DNA of 64,000 nt, taken from positions 11,191 to 75,190 of the forward strand of contig DASRWI010000034.1 in the NCBI GenBank assembly GCA_035654655.1. Reading direction: 5' to 3'. Below the pieces are notes generated by a model. That model was given only the letters and a program-made list of their open reading frames with translations, did no database searches and was not told where the DNA came from. Both the position numbers and the translations under genes were made by a program. Numbering within the stretch: position 1 is the stretch's first letter; each line of letters begins with the position of its first letter. Of this stretch, positions 55,204 to 64,000 are shown one piece after another. Source of the stretch: DASRWI01 sp035654655. GTDB lineage: Bacteria > Bacteroidota > Ignavibacteria > Ignavibacteriales > Ignavibacteriaceae.

Positions 55204-55641
55204 ATGAATAAAGAAACTGATCCAAGAATGCATACGGCAGAGCATATATTAAATGGTACAATGGTCAAGATGTTTAATAAAGGTCGTGCATTTAGTGCTC
55301 ACATTGAAAATAAAAAATCTAAATGCGATTACAAAGGCTTTGAAAGAAATCTAAATGAACAGGAAGTAGGTGAATTAGAAAATAGAGTTAATGATACTAT
55401 TTCCAGAAATCTTGATGTTAAAGAAAGTTTTATGAATCAGGAGGAAGCTGCCAGGGAATTTAATCTTTCAAGATTACCTGAGGGAACTGAGGGAGATATT
55501 AGAATAATAAAAGTTGGGGATTATGATGCTTGTCCTTGCGTAGGTAAACACGTTGCAAACACAAGTGAAATAGGAAAAGTCAAAGTCATCTCTTCAAGTT
55601 TTGAAAATAATATCTTAAGAGTAAGATTCAAACTTCAATAA
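55204..55641 (+). CDS. AlaX-like alanyl-tRNA editing domain protein
   Basis: 145 residues resembling the editing (TGS-less second) domain of AlaRS. Metal ligands are H10 and H14 in HTAEH, and C112 and H116 in CPCVGKH, the HxxxH...CxxxH pattern of AlaX. These proteins hydrolyse Ser-tRNA(Ala) or Gly-tRNA(Ala) in trans. It lacks the N-terminal domain of longer AlaX forms, so it is the minimal type. It shares its operon with the sodium:alanine symporter and lies 4 kb from alaS. Function is inferred from motifs; other members edit different tRNAs. Confidence 0.82.
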   Translation: MNKETDPRMHTAEHILNGTMVKMFNKGRAFSAHIENKKSKCDYKGFERNLNEQEVGELENRVNDTISRNLDVKESFMNQEEAAREFNLSRLPEGTEGDIRIIKVGDYDACPCVGKHVANTSEIGKVKVISSSFENNILRVRFKLQ

Positions 55642-55720
55642 AAAAGTTTGCAATTTGTTAAAATATTAATAAATTAAAGAAGTAAATTTTTAGAAATAGT
55701 CTTCTATATTGAAGGGAATA

Positions 55721-56278
55721 ATGGTTGAGACTACTGAAAATGTAATTCCTTTGTTAATAGAAAAAATAAAGGCTGGAGATGAAGGAGCATTCAAGCAATT
55801 CTTTTTTATTCATCAAGCTTCTATTTATTATTTTATTTATAGATTAATATCAAACAAGGAAGCTGCAGAAGATATAACGCAGGATACCTTTATAAATTTT
55901 TGGCTAAGCAAAGACAAATTAGATAATACACTTTCACCAAAAGCTTACCTATATAAGATTGCACGGAATCTTTCAATCAATCATTTAAATCGTCGTTCTC
56001 CATTAAATTCCCTAAATGAAGAAAATGAAGATATGCTTATTTCATTAAGTAATCATCCAGAAAAAGAGTATGATAGAATATTTTTAATGGATGACTATCA
56101 AAAGGCAATAAGTAAACTTCCCGAGAGATGCAGAGCAACTTTTATTTTAAGCAGATTTGATGGATTTGAATATACTGAAATAGCTCAAATCCTGGGGGTT
56201 TCACTTCAAACCGTCAAAAATCAAATGAATAAAGCAATTTCCTCCCTAAGAAAATATTTATCATTTTATTTAAATTAA
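55721..56278 (+). CDS. FecI-like ECF sigma factor
   Basis: 185 residues. Region 2: EGAFKQFFFIHQASIYYFIYRLI, AAEDITQDTFINFWLSKDKL; region 4: LPERCRATFILSRFDGFEYTEIAQILGVSLQTVKNQMNKAISSLRKYL. This is the Bacteroidota sigma-70 family-1 type that pairs with FecR proteins. I chose ATG 55721, with AAGGGA four bases upstream; the TTG at 55709 is an alternative. The FecR gene starts 73 bases after the stop and a TonB receptor follows, so it should switch on this locus when the receptor is occupied. Confidence 0.92.
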   Translation: MVETTENVIPLLIEKIKAGDEGAFKQFFFIHQASIYYFIYRLISNKEAAEDITQDTFINFWLSKDKLDNTLSPKAYLYKIARNLSINHLNRRSPLNSLNEENEDMLISLSNHPEKEYDRIFLMDDYQKAISKLPERCRATFILSRFDGFEYTEIAQILGVSLQTVKNQMNKAISSLRKYLSFYLN

Positions 56279-56351
56279 AATTATATTTTTTTTTATTCCA
56301 TAGTACTAAAACTATCCTATATTGTATCATTAATATAAAACAATAGAATTT

Positions 56352-57425
56352 ATGCCTTTTAGAAATAGAAAACTTGATTCACAATTTTTTGTAAGAGTAT
56401 TAAAAGATGAGGTGAGTCAGGAAGAAAAAGAATTTTTTGACAACTGGCTAGATGAGTCTGACGAAAATAAAGAAGAGTTTAGTAATTTTATATTATTATG
56501 GGATAATTTAGGAAAAGCCCCCATTCCTATATTGCCCAATAAACAAAAACAATGGGAAAAGATTTCTTTGTTTATTAAGGAAAATTCAGAGAAACAAAAA
56601 TCTTTTCCTATATTATCAGAACAAAAAACTTCTTCATATCTGGAAGATGAAGCTGCCATTGTAAAAGCAGGTAGGTACGGCTGGATACGCTATGCAGCTG
56701 CTATAGTTATTATTGCCTTATCGATTAGTATTTATTTTAACATCAATCATCCAACTTCTAAACCTTTTTTAACTGAAAACAACAAACAATCAAACCTTCT
56801 TAGTTTGGTCACCAGGAATGGCGAACAATTATCCATCAACCTAAGTGATGGTTCTATAATTGAATTAAACAGCGATAGTAAATTAATTTATCCTGAAAAT
56901 TTTAATGATGATAAACGTGAAGTTGAATTAATTGGGGAAGGTTATTTTAAAATAAAACACGATCCAAGCAAACCTTTTATGGTAAAATGCGGTGATGCTA
57001 TCACCAGGGTTACAGGAACTGAATTTAACATTAAATACCGGAAAAATGATATAAAAGTAGTAGTTTCCGAAGGAAAAGTTGAAACTTTTAAGAAAAATGA
57101 ACAAAATAAAGTAAAAATTTCCAAAGGAGATATGGCTTTTTTCACAGAAGATGGTATATTTAGAGTAGAAAAAAATATTAGTCTAAAGCACCATCTTGCC
57201 TGGAGAGAAAATATTCTTTCTTTCCAACATTTAAAACTTGTTGATGCAATGGAGGAAATTAGGCGGGCATTTAATGTTGAGGTTATTTTTAAATCCGAAG
57301 AATCAAAAAATAAAATAATAACCGGGGAGTTTAGTACTCAATCAATTTCTCAAATTTTAAATGTGCTTAAATTAGCTTTAGATATTAATATTAAAAAGGA
57401 AAAGAATACAATTATTATAAACTAA
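56352..57425 (+). CDS. FecR-type anti-sigma factor
   Basis: 357 residues. Cytoplasmic anti-sigma part (about 1-80: QEEKEFFDNWLDESDENKEEFSNF), one membrane helix (111-130), then the FecR periplasmic domain (VTRNGEQLSINLSDGSIIELNSDSKLIYP, VSEGKVETFKKNEQNKVKISKGDMAFF) and a DUF4974-like C-terminus (LVDAMEEIRRAFNVEVIF, ILNVLKLALDINIK), which resembles the STN fold of the receptor. It carries the signal from the TonB receptor's STN domain to the FecI-like sigma. The receptor gene starts 13 bases later. Confidence 0.93.
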   Translation: MPFRNRKLDSQFFVRVLKDEVSQEEKEFFDNWLDESDENKEEFSNFILLWDNLGKAPIPILPNKQKQWEKISLFIKENSEKQKSFPILSEQKTSSYLEDEAAIVKAGRYGWIRYAAAIVIIALSISIYFNINHPTSKPFLTENNKQSNLLSLVTRNGEQLSINLSDGSIIELNSDSKLIYPENFNDDKREVELIGEGYFKIKHDPSKPFMVKCGDAITRVTGTEFNIKYRKNDIKVVVSEGKVETFKKNEQNKVKISKGDMAFFTEDGIFRVEKNISLKHHLAWRENILSFQHLKLVDAMEEIRRAFNVEVIFKSEESKNKIITGEFSTQSISQILNVLKLALDINIKKEKNTIIIN

Positions 57426-57437
57426 AATATAAATGTT

Positions 57438-60359
57438 ATGAAGTTCTTCAAATATTCGCTTCTAATATTAACTTTAATAACATTTAATTTATTTCCTCAA
57501 AAAAGTACTAACCACAAATACATCGCTTCTAATTCAATTTTAAATAAAGTAGTTACCCTTAATCTTAAAGGCTCTTTATCTTATATTTTAAATCAACTTT
57601 CAAACCAGTATAATTTAAATTTTGTCTACTCTGATAATTTGATCAATGGTCAAAATATTTCTATAAATGCTGAAAATAAAATCTTGTATAGCATTCTTGA
57701 TGAAGTTTTGAATGATAGAGGCTTAGATTATTATGAATTTTCAAAAAATAAATTTGTTATTACAAGAATTAAAAAAACAAAAGACGTATTTGGTAATATT
57801 TCCGGGATTGTAAAAAATGAGCACGGTGAACCGTTGATTGAAGCAAATATTGTAATAAAAGAATTACATATTGGGACTACTTCAGATACTAAAGGATATT
57901 ACATATTAAAAAACATTAAACCCGGTGAATATGATATTGAGATTTCTTATTTAGGATATGAGACTCATTCACAAAAAATTAATATTCAAAAAGAAACTAC
58001 TACTGAATACGATGCTTTATTAAAAATAATTTCATTCCAAATCGGTGGAATTGAAGTTATTGGTTGTAATCAATTATTGCCAACAGATATAAATACAAAA
58101 ACTATAATTACTTCGGGAGAAATAGAGCATTATCAAGCTTCTTCAATAAAAGATGTATTGGACCTTGTTCCTGGAATTTCAAAAACAGAAAATCCTGGTT
58201 TAGGCAAAACAACTCAAGTAAGTCTTAGAGGCAATGTTTCCGGAGAAGAAAAAGACAGGTTATCATCTTTAGGAACCCTTGTTATTGTTGATGGCACTCC
58301 AATTTCAAATAATGCTAATTTACAATTTGAAAGATTATCCGGTTCTAAATTTGGTGTTTCTACTTTAGGTTCCGGGATAGACCTTAGAATGATACCTGCT
58401 GATAATGTTGAACAAATAGAAATTATTTCCGGTTTACCTTCAGTTAAATATGGAGACCTTACTTCGGGACTAATAAATGTTCAAACTAAGTTAGGACCCG
58501 CACCCCATAGATTTAAATTCAAAAATAACCCTGATACACGTGAAGGTAATTTAGGTGGAGGTATTGCTATAGGTGAATACGGGTTAAACTATAATTTTAA
58601 TGCTGCTCAAAGTGAAAGAGATGTAAGGAAAAAAGGGGATGAATATTTAAGAGTAACGGGACAATCAATATTCAGCGGGAATTTTTTCGATAATACTCTA
58701 AACTTGAATAGTAAAATTAATTTTCAGACTATCTTCGATGAGGAAGAACCAAAAGGTGACCAGCAAATTGTAAAAAATTATAATAGAGGATTTATAATTG
58801 GGCTATCTTCCTGGGGAAAATTTAAACCTTCAGAAGGTGTTTCTACATTAGAATATAATTCTTTTGTTACAATGTTTAGAGAAAATTCTATGAGGTCCAG
58901 ATTAGTGCAATCTGACAATAGAATTTTGCCAAATGGTGACACCATTTCTTCATATATGGGGAAAATTGAAACTAAAGGAATAGAATGGACCATTGGTGGT
59001 CGTATAGAATGGAGCAGAATTTTTTATACCGGAGAATTTATTCACAAGTTTTCTGTAGGAACAGATCCTCTTTACAATGTCAATACAGGACAAGGAATTC
59101 TTTTTGATACCTTGTTTAGTTATTATGGAACTGAATCAGGTAAAAGACCTTATTCTTTTGATAAGTATCCGGGACAATTCTTGGCTGATATTTATGCTGA
59201 AGATAAAATTACTGGACATTTCATTTTTGATTTTAATTTACTTGCCGGATTCAGATATGATATGTATTCACCTTATTCGATTAATTTAAAGGGTTTAATT
59301 GGTGAAGGTGATTTTATTAACTCTCATCAAGGTACGTTCTTTAATCCAAGATTAAGTTTGTTGATTTATTTATCTGAAAATAATCAACTAAGAATAAGCC
59401 TTGGTACAACCTCAAAATCTCCTTCCATGAACTTATTATATCCTGCTGAAGAAGTTACGAGATGGAGGAATCCAATTGATAGCTCTGTGAAATATTTTAG
59501 AAATGATTATTCAAATTCCAATTTAAAAGGATTTAAAGAAATTCAGTATGAAGCAGCATTTGATCAAAAAATTGGAGACTTAATTGGCAGTTCCTTATCT
59601 TTTTATTATAAAAAACGTTCCAATGAACCTTTAACACAATATATCCCTTTATTTATTTCGAACTATGACCAAAACAATAATCCATATATATATTACATAA
59701 CTAATTTTAAAAATTTAGTAAATAGAGGAGTAACTGAAAGTAAGGGAATAGAATTTGCTTTTAAAACGAAGAAGATAAAACCTTTAAATTTAGAATTACA
59801 GCTCGCAGGCTCTTACAATTTTATAAAAGAAATTTATAACGTAGATAAGTATGAGTTAAATCCAAATACAGAACATGGTCTATACTCAAACTATAAAGTG
59901 CCTAATTCTGTAATTGATACTTTAATTGGTATGTTTTATCCTGCAAATGAAAAATGGAATGACAGGCTTCAACTTAATTATTATCTCAGATATACATTGC
60001 AGCCTTTGGGTTTATGGGTAACAATTAGAATGGAGCAAGTTCTATTTGAAAGAAACAGAGATTATGATTTTATGCCGGAAGATTTGAATCTTCTGACAGA
60101 ATCAGAGAAAATTAATTATTTATTTTATCGTGAAATAAGGTTGAAACCTAACAAACTATTGTTTAATTTAAATATTAGTAAATCCTTATTTGCAGGTTCA
60201 GAGGTTTCATTTTACGTAAATAATTTTTTAGATGAACCTGCTATTTATCGTTCAGAAGGGCCAGCCCCAGGCCAATTTATTGATGAAGTACGTAATCCGG
60301 GTTTAACTTACGGCCTGGAATTTAGTATGGCATTGGATAATATTTTCCAAAGGGAATAA
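57438..60359 (+). CDS. TonB-dependent receptor with STN signalling domain
   Basis: 973 residues. Signal peptide about 1-20 (ending NLFPQ). An STN domain (about 36-105: LNLKGSLSYILNQLSNQYNLNFVY) signals to FecR; a carboxypeptidase-regulatory-like domain follows (about 115-200: GIVKNEHGEPLIEANIVI, GTTSDTKGYYIL); then the plug (IKDVLDLVPGISKTENPG, LIVDGTPIS, VEQIEIISGLPSVKYGDLTSGLINVQT) and a barrel ending in a strand near GLTYGLEFSMAL. It follows FecR directly; a DUF4876-like lipoprotein gene starts three bases downstream. The imported ligand is unknown: no SusD-like partner is present, which argues against a standard polysaccharide locus. Confidence 0.93.
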   Translation: MKFFKYSLLILTLITFNLFPQKSTNHKYIASNSILNKVVTLNLKGSLSYILNQLSNQYNLNFVYSDNLINGQNISINAENKILYSILDEVLNDRGLDYYEFSKNKFVITRIKKTKDVFGNISGIVKNEHGEPLIEANIVIKELHIGTTSDTKGYYILKNIKPGEYDIEISYLGYETHSQKINIQKETTTEYDALLKIISFQIGGIEVIGCNQLLPTDINTKTIITSGEIEHYQASSIKDVLDLVPGISKTENPGLGKTTQVSLRGNVSGEEKDRLSSLGTLVIVDGTPISNNANLQFERLSGSKFGVSTLGSGIDLRMIPADNVEQIEIISGLPSVKYGDLTSGLINVQTKLGPAPHRFKFKNNPDTREGNLGGGIAIGEYGLNYNFNAAQSERDVRKKGDEYLRVTGQSIFSGNFFDNTLNLNSKINFQTIFDEEEPKGDQQIVKNYNRGFIIGLSSWGKFKPSEGVSTLEYNSFVTMFRENSMRSRLVQSDNRILPNGDTISSYMGKIETKGIEWTIGGRIEWSRIFYTGEFIHKFSVGTDPLYNVNTGQGILFDTLFSYYGTESGKRPYSFDKYPGQFLADIYAEDKITGHFIFDFNLLAGFRYDMYSPYSINLKGLIGEGDFINSHQGTFFNPRLSLLIYLSENNQLRISLGTTSKSPSMNLLYPAEEVTRWRNPIDSSVKYFRNDYSNSNLKGFKEIQYEAAFDQKIGDLIGSSLSFYYKKRSNEPLTQYIPLFISNYDQNNNPYIYYITNFKNLVNRGVTESKGIEFAFKTKKIKPLNLELQLAGSYNFIKEIYNVDKYELNPNTEHGLYSNYKVPNSVIDTLIGMFYPANEKWNDRLQLNYYLRYTLQPLGLWVTIRMEQVLFERNRDYDFMPEDLNLLTESEKINYLFYREIRLKPNKLLFNLNISKSLFAGSEVSFYVNNFLDEPAIYRSEGPAPGQFIDEVRNPGLTYGLEFSMALDNIFQRE

Positions 60360-60362
60360 TAG

Positions 60363-61451
60363 TTGCAAAAATTTCTGGTTCTCTTTTTTATAATTTCATC
60401 TGTTTTATTTGTTGGATGCCTGGAAGAACCTCCTGTTTTTTTTGATGGTCAATCCAAAATAGAGATAACAGCAGTGTGGGAAAATCCCGAACGGGGGGAT
60501 ATTGAACCTTTATCCTTTGCAAAGGTTATTGTAAGTTCTGAATATGGAATAAATGTTTATTCTACGGATGTAGCTGGTTTGTTGGTGTTAAACAATTTAC
60601 CAGCAGCAACTTATAACATATCAGTAAGAAAACAACTGCCTCTTGATTCCACAATTATTATTTGCGGTACTATTAATAATATCAGACTTTCATTTAATTC
60701 TAGTTTTGTTGATACAATCAGAACTAATGCCACTTCATTTTCAGGCATTACAATAAATGAAATATACTCTAGCGGACCTGTTAATAATATTTTTTTTATG
60801 TTCGATCAATTTATTGAATTATATAACTCCAGTGATTCAAATAAGTATTTAGATGGAATGATAATTACACGAATGTCAAAGGGAAATGTACTTTATGGCT
60901 CAGGACCTGGTAGTGATTACGGAAGTGATGGAGATATAGATTCAGTTACTTACATATTTAAATTTCCCGGCAACCCCGGTGAATTTAATTATCCATTTAA
61001 ATCTCATTCATTTGTAGTTATTGCAAGTGATGCTGTAAACCATACTAAAACAGTAAGTACTAGTATTGATTTAAGTAATGCAGCCTGGGAAATGTATAAT
61101 CAATTCTCAGTGGGTGATTTGGATAATCCTAATGTACCCAATTTACTGAATATGAGATCTGATGTTATGGTTGATTTTTTAATGAATTTATCAGATGATA
61201 TAATTATACTATCTGATGGAAGAGATTCAAAGTGGGAGGATGGCTTAAACATTGATGGAATCATAGATGGTGTAGAATATCAGGCAAGTACAAATTCATC
61301 AAAAACTCTTGATTCAAGAATAGATAGATCATTTGTTGTAAGTCCTCCAAGGTATTCAGGTAAGTCAATTCAAAGAAGATATGCAGGTAGTGATACAAAT
61401 GATGGAAATATGGATTGGGAAATCATTGCACATCCAACACCGGGATATTGA
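60363..61451 (+). CDS. DUF4876-like lipoprotein
   Basis: 362 residues. Starts with TTG 60363, three bases after the receptor stop, giving a lipoprotein signal with Cys19 (VLFVGC). A carboxypeptidase-regulatory-like beta domain (about 28-118: FAKVIVSSEYGINVYST, LPAATYNISV) precedes a lamin-tail-like domain (about 125-355: ITINEIYSSGPVNN, QFIELYNSSDSNKYLDGMII, SHSFVVIASDAVNHT). I recall this combination as DUF4876, partner of TonB receptors in Bacteroidota. Probably surface lipoprotein acting with the receptor, perhaps as ligand binder in place of SusD. Its stop overlaps the next start (TGATG). Confidence 0.75.
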   Translation: MQKFLVLFFIISSVLFVGCLEEPPVFFDGQSKIEITAVWENPERGDIEPLSFAKVIVSSEYGINVYSTDVAGLLVLNNLPAATYNISVRKQLPLDSTIIICGTINNIRLSFNSSFVDTIRTNATSFSGITINEIYSSGPVNNIFFMFDQFIELYNSSDSNKYLDGMIITRMSKGNVLYGSGPGSDYGSDGDIDSVTYIFKFPGNPGEFNYPFKSHSFVVIASDAVNHTKTVSTSIDLSNAAWEMYNQFSVGDLDNPNVPNLLNMRSDVMVDFLMNLSDDIIILSDGRDSKWEDGLNIDGIIDGVEYQASTNSSKTLDSRIDRSFVVSPPRYSGKSIQRRYAGSDTNDGNMDWEIIAHPTPGY

Positions 61452-62926
61452 TGAAAAATTTCTTATTTAAAATATTTTTATTAATCATCTTTTTAATTTC
61501 AGACTATTCCGAAATTTATGCTCAAGTTACAAGATTAAAAGGAATGGGAAATTTATTCATTTCTATAGAAGATATAGATAACGGTCTTAATCTCTATAAT
61601 TTTTCTAATAATCCTGCCTGGATGTATAAGGATGAAACTAACGCCCACTTATATATATCTCCAAATTACGATTCAGACAAAGGTGATTACAAAAAAAATT
61701 ATGACCCCTATGAAGTACGAAAATATGATTTATCATTTCAAAGTATTAATCCATTGGGAGAATCAGGTACTTTTTATGGTGAAACAGGATACTCATATGA
61801 AAATAGGATTAAGGTTGACAGGTCATTGAGATATGAGCCCTATGCAGGAGAAGCCTTTTCTTATAACGACACTACCACCGGGAGTTTTAATTACTCTGGT
61901 CCATTAGTAAAATTTAAGTATAGTTTTGAATTAATCCCTTCTTTGTACATCGGTGCTGTTTTTAATTATAAAATTTTGGATGGACTAAAAAGCATTTATT
62001 CCAGAGCTAAGACTTTAATTAGGGAAACAGGAGGAAGTGCAGGGATGGCTTATTCATTCAATGAAAATTTTGTAATTGGAACTTCTTTAAATTATTTAAG
62101 CAATCAGGAAAAAATTGAATCTCAGGATGATAATCTTACTGATGTTGAAGTATATGATTTCAAAGGAGACCACTTTTCTATATTAAAAAGGGCAACAGTA
62201 ATTGATAGAAAAATAAAAAAGAGTAAAATTACTTTTGGTCCACAGATATATTATAAATTTAGTAATGAAATAGAAAGTATAGTTAAGTTTGATTATTCAC
62301 ATCTAAATTCAAAATTTTTAGAACCTTTTACGCAAGGTCAATCTTCAATTAGAGAATACGAAACAGGATATTCTACCTTTGATTATTATTTGTTTGATGC
62401 ACGAACAAAATTTTATTTAAATGAAAAATCAAATTTAAATTTAAATTTATCATATGATAATTATACAAGCTGGTCAAGAAATACTCCGGTAGATTTACTT
62501 GTTTGGAAGTGGGAAGTAAAAAACTATGAAATTGGATTTGGTTATAATTATAAATTTAAAAATTTTGGAGAAATAGGAATCGAATATTTCTTTAGTAGTG
62601 AGACTGCAGATTCTTTAAAGTATATTGATAATGATTATATAAATATAAACTCAAATAATCATTTCTTTAAATTAGGAACTGAGATAGAATTAGTTGATAA
62701 AATTCTTTTAAGAACAGGTTATAATTTTAGTTTGTTTGAAAATGATTTTATATGTGGCGGGAAAAATGTTGTTACAAATATGTTAACCTTCGGTGTTGGA
62801 ATAAAAACCTTTGATTTTTTTATAATAGATCTCTATGCCAGTTATAATGAGCGTTCTTTAAAAGAAAGTGCACATCATAGGGCTAATATATCTTTTAATA
62901 TTTTGATCACTTTGTTAAAATTTTAG
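61451..62926 (+). CDS. DUF6850-like outer-membrane beta-barrel protein
   Basis: 491 residues. The ATG at 61451 overlaps the previous stop by one base; the frame is open upstream to 61415, but that part duplicates the lipoprotein gene's end. Signal peptide about 1-25 (ending EIYAQ), then strands rich in aromatic residues with short Asp/Asn/Gly turns through the whole length, ending with a Leu-Lys-Phe terminus typical of barrels. It fits my memory of DUF6850 proteins found next to DUF4876 genes. Probably works as a second outer-membrane component of the receptor complex. The exact family needs a profile search. Confidence 0.65.
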   Translation: MKNFLFKIFLLIIFLISDYSEIYAQVTRLKGMGNLFISIEDIDNGLNLYNFSNNPAWMYKDETNAHLYISPNYDSDKGDYKKNYDPYEVRKYDLSFQSINPLGESGTFYGETGYSYENRIKVDRSLRYEPYAGEAFSYNDTTTGSFNYSGPLVKFKYSFELIPSLYIGAVFNYKILDGLKSIYSRAKTLIRETGGSAGMAYSFNENFVIGTSLNYLSNQEKIESQDDNLTDVEVYDFKGDHFSILKRATVIDRKIKKSKITFGPQIYYKFSNEIESIVKFDYSHLNSKFLEPFTQGQSSIREYETGYSTFDYYLFDARTKFYLNEKSNLNLNLSYDNYTSWSRNTPVDLLVWKWEVKNYEIGFGYNYKFKNFGEIGIEYFFSSETADSLKYIDNDYININSNNHFFKLGTEIELVDKILLRTGYNFSLFENDFICGGKNVVTNMLTFGVGIKTFDFFIIDLYASYNERSLKESAHHRANISFNILITLLKF

Positions 62927-62937
62927 TAAGGAAAGTA

Positions 62938-64000
62938 ATGAAAAAATTTGTTCAAATATTATTTTTAATTTTTATAATAAATTTTACAGGTTCAGCTCAG
63001 TGGCGAAAAGTTCTTGAAGCACCATATCTTAAGCTTACAGAGTTTTCATATATTAATAAAAATTTAATTTTCATATCCGGTAATGATGGTAAAATTTTAA
63101 AGACAACAGATAATTGTAATTCCTTTAATGACCTTCATACTGGCACACCTTCTAATCTTGTAGGAATTAAAGCTTTTAATGAAGATTTAATTTATGCACT
63201 TAGCCAGAGTAATGTCTTTATTAAAACAACAGATGGAGGAAATTCTTTCTTACTCGACAGCTTGGAAGAGGGAATTGGTGATGCAATGAGTATGTATTTC
63301 TTGGATCAGAATGTTGGATATGTACTAACAAATGGTTCAGGGTCTTCAAAATTATTGAAGACATCTGATGCGGGTACGAATTGGAGAGTTGTCCTTAATA
63401 TTCCCTCTGTTCTTAAATCAATGTATTTTAATGATGCAACTCATGGATGTGTGGCTGGTGGTGGTGCAGGAGTGCTAAACCTTTACTATACAAAAGATGG
63501 TGAAAACTTTATTAAAGGTGTAAATCCATCCTTTGGGCAATATCAATATACTAAGTTCATTATTGAAACTATCCATATGTGCGACTCGAATATTGTTTAT
63601 GCTTCCGGATGGGGTTCTACCTATTTAGGATTACAACCTACAATTTTTTTAAAATCCACAAATGGCGGAGAAACTTGGGTATACCAAGAACAATTAATTG
63701 AAAATAGAACATATGAAACTGTTTATGGATTAGCTTTTAAAGATGCAAATAACGGTATTGCTATTGGTGGAGGAAGTAGAGGAGCACGTATTTTAAAAAC
63801 ATCAGATGGTGGATTGAATTGGCTTCCTCAATATAAACCCTTAGGTTGTATTTTACGCAATATTTTTTCTAAAAATGATACACTTTGGATTTTAGGTGAT
63901 GGTGCCTTTATAGCAATATCGAACGATTTTTTTAATAATTATCAAATTAAATCATCACTTCATTCGACAGGTTTATATTCTATTAAATGGGTAACTGAAA
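62938..64000 (+). CDS. Exported Ycf48/BNR-like propeller protein (3' end outside window)
   Basis: At least 354 codons; the frame is open to the right edge. ATG 62938 with AAGGA seven bases upstream, 11 bases after the DUF6850-like stop, hence in the same operon. Signal peptide about 1-21 (ending GSAQ). Repeated blades with the BNR/Ycf48 pattern: GKILKTTDNCNSF, VFIKTTDGGNSF, KLLKTSDAGTNW, LYYTKDGENF, IFLKSTNGGETW and RILKTSDGGLNW, about seven blades visible. In this clade such propellers often end in a T9SS sorting domain, which would lie beyond the edge. Likely surface-exposed partner of the receptor locus. Confidence 0.88.
   Translation, partial: MKKFVQILFLIFIINFTGSAQWRKVLEAPYLKLTEFSYINKNLIFISGNDGKILKTTDNCNSFNDLHTGTPSNLVGIKAFNEDLIYALSQSNVFIKTTDGGNSFLLDSLEEGIGDAMSMYFLDQNVGYVLTNGSGSSKLLKTSDAGTNWRVVLNIPSVLKSMYFNDATHGCVAGGGAGVLNLYYTKDGENFIKGVNPSFGQYQYTKFIIETIHMCDSNIVYASGWGSTYLGLQPTIFLKSTNGGETWVYQEQLIENRTYETVYGLAFKDANNGIAIGGGSRGARILKTSDGGLNWLPQYKPLGCILRNIFSKNDTLWILGDGAFIAISNDFFNNYQIKSSLHSTGLYSIKWVTE

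Noticed and set aside
61415..61450. Upstream start of the DUF6850-like gene
   Set aside because: The extra 12 residues overlap the lipoprotein gene in another frame; the ATG at 61451 begins a proper signal peptide.
1..64000. CRISPR arrays, tRNA/rRNA genes, prophage or transposase genes
   Set aside because: I looked for regularly spaced repeats, tRNA-like cloverleaf arms and known mobile-gene motifs in all gaps and saw none; only short interspersed repeats are present.

Overview
The window comes from a strongly A+T-rich chromosome of the Bacteroidota/Ignavibacteria group. The main pointers are: three secreted proteins ending in a type A type IX secretion (T9SS) sorting domain built around NYPNPFNP; a fused CcoN-CcoO cbb3 oxidase subunit next to a CcoP with a single haem c motif; a FecI-like sigma / FecR / TonB receptor regulon; a bacterial RRM protein; a SpoIID protein without signal peptide; and a few TAnnTTTG promoter boxes. 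The conserved tail of the T9SS domains makes an Ignavibacteria-like organism the best guess. I saw no tRNA, rRNA, CRISPR array, transposase or prophage gene, so this looks like core chromosome with some accessory islands.

Layout. 0-1.2 kb: the end of a coiled-coil protein with a degenerate internal repeat. 1.4-8.4 kb: a partner-switching signalling operon with three SpoIIE-type phosphatases of different sensor architecture, one STAS antagonist and one HATPase kinase. 8.8-18 kb: housekeeping and envelope genes (RadA, an RRM protein, a DUF5686-like outer-membrane protein, a PhoD-like phosphatase, a HAD hydrolase, an M49-like peptidase). 18-20.5 kb: two diverged copies of an interspersed repeat bracket a small exported protein and fabF. 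20.5-25 kb: a DUF885-type lipoprotein peptidase, two small membrane proteins and an exported GH13 amylase, all on the minus strand. 25.2-33.5 kb: a complete cbb3 oxidase structural and assembly operon (ccoI, ccoS, ccoNO, ccoQ, ccoP, ccoG, ccoH, DsbD_2-like protein), including a 55-codon ccoS.

33.5-48.6 kb: HU; a TonB-type outer-membrane protein; a GT2 plus DUF4922 (HIT-like) pair; a translationally coupled pair of T9SS cargo genes; a SpoIID plus GT4 pair; arginase with a membrane protein; a PD40 propeller protein; and an ECF sigma / RskA-like anti-sigma pair. 48.7-55.6 kb: an alanine-themed stretch (alaS, AGCS sodium:alanine symporter, AlaX-like editing protein) interrupted by a T9SS cargo protein with a dimethylformamidase-beta-like fold. 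55.7-64 kb: FecI-like sigma, FecR, an STN-containing TonB receptor, a DUF4876-like lipoprotein, a DUF6850-like barrel and a Ycf48/BNR-like propeller protein cut by the window end.

Three separate signal-transduction designs occur in one window: partner switching, ECF/RskA, and FecI/FecR/TonB. The best candidates for an under-described system are the three-phosphatase partner-switching operon, which has no adjacent sigma factor, and the FecIR-receptor-DUF4876-DUF6850-propeller locus. All family assignments rest on motifs read by eye; no database search was possible.
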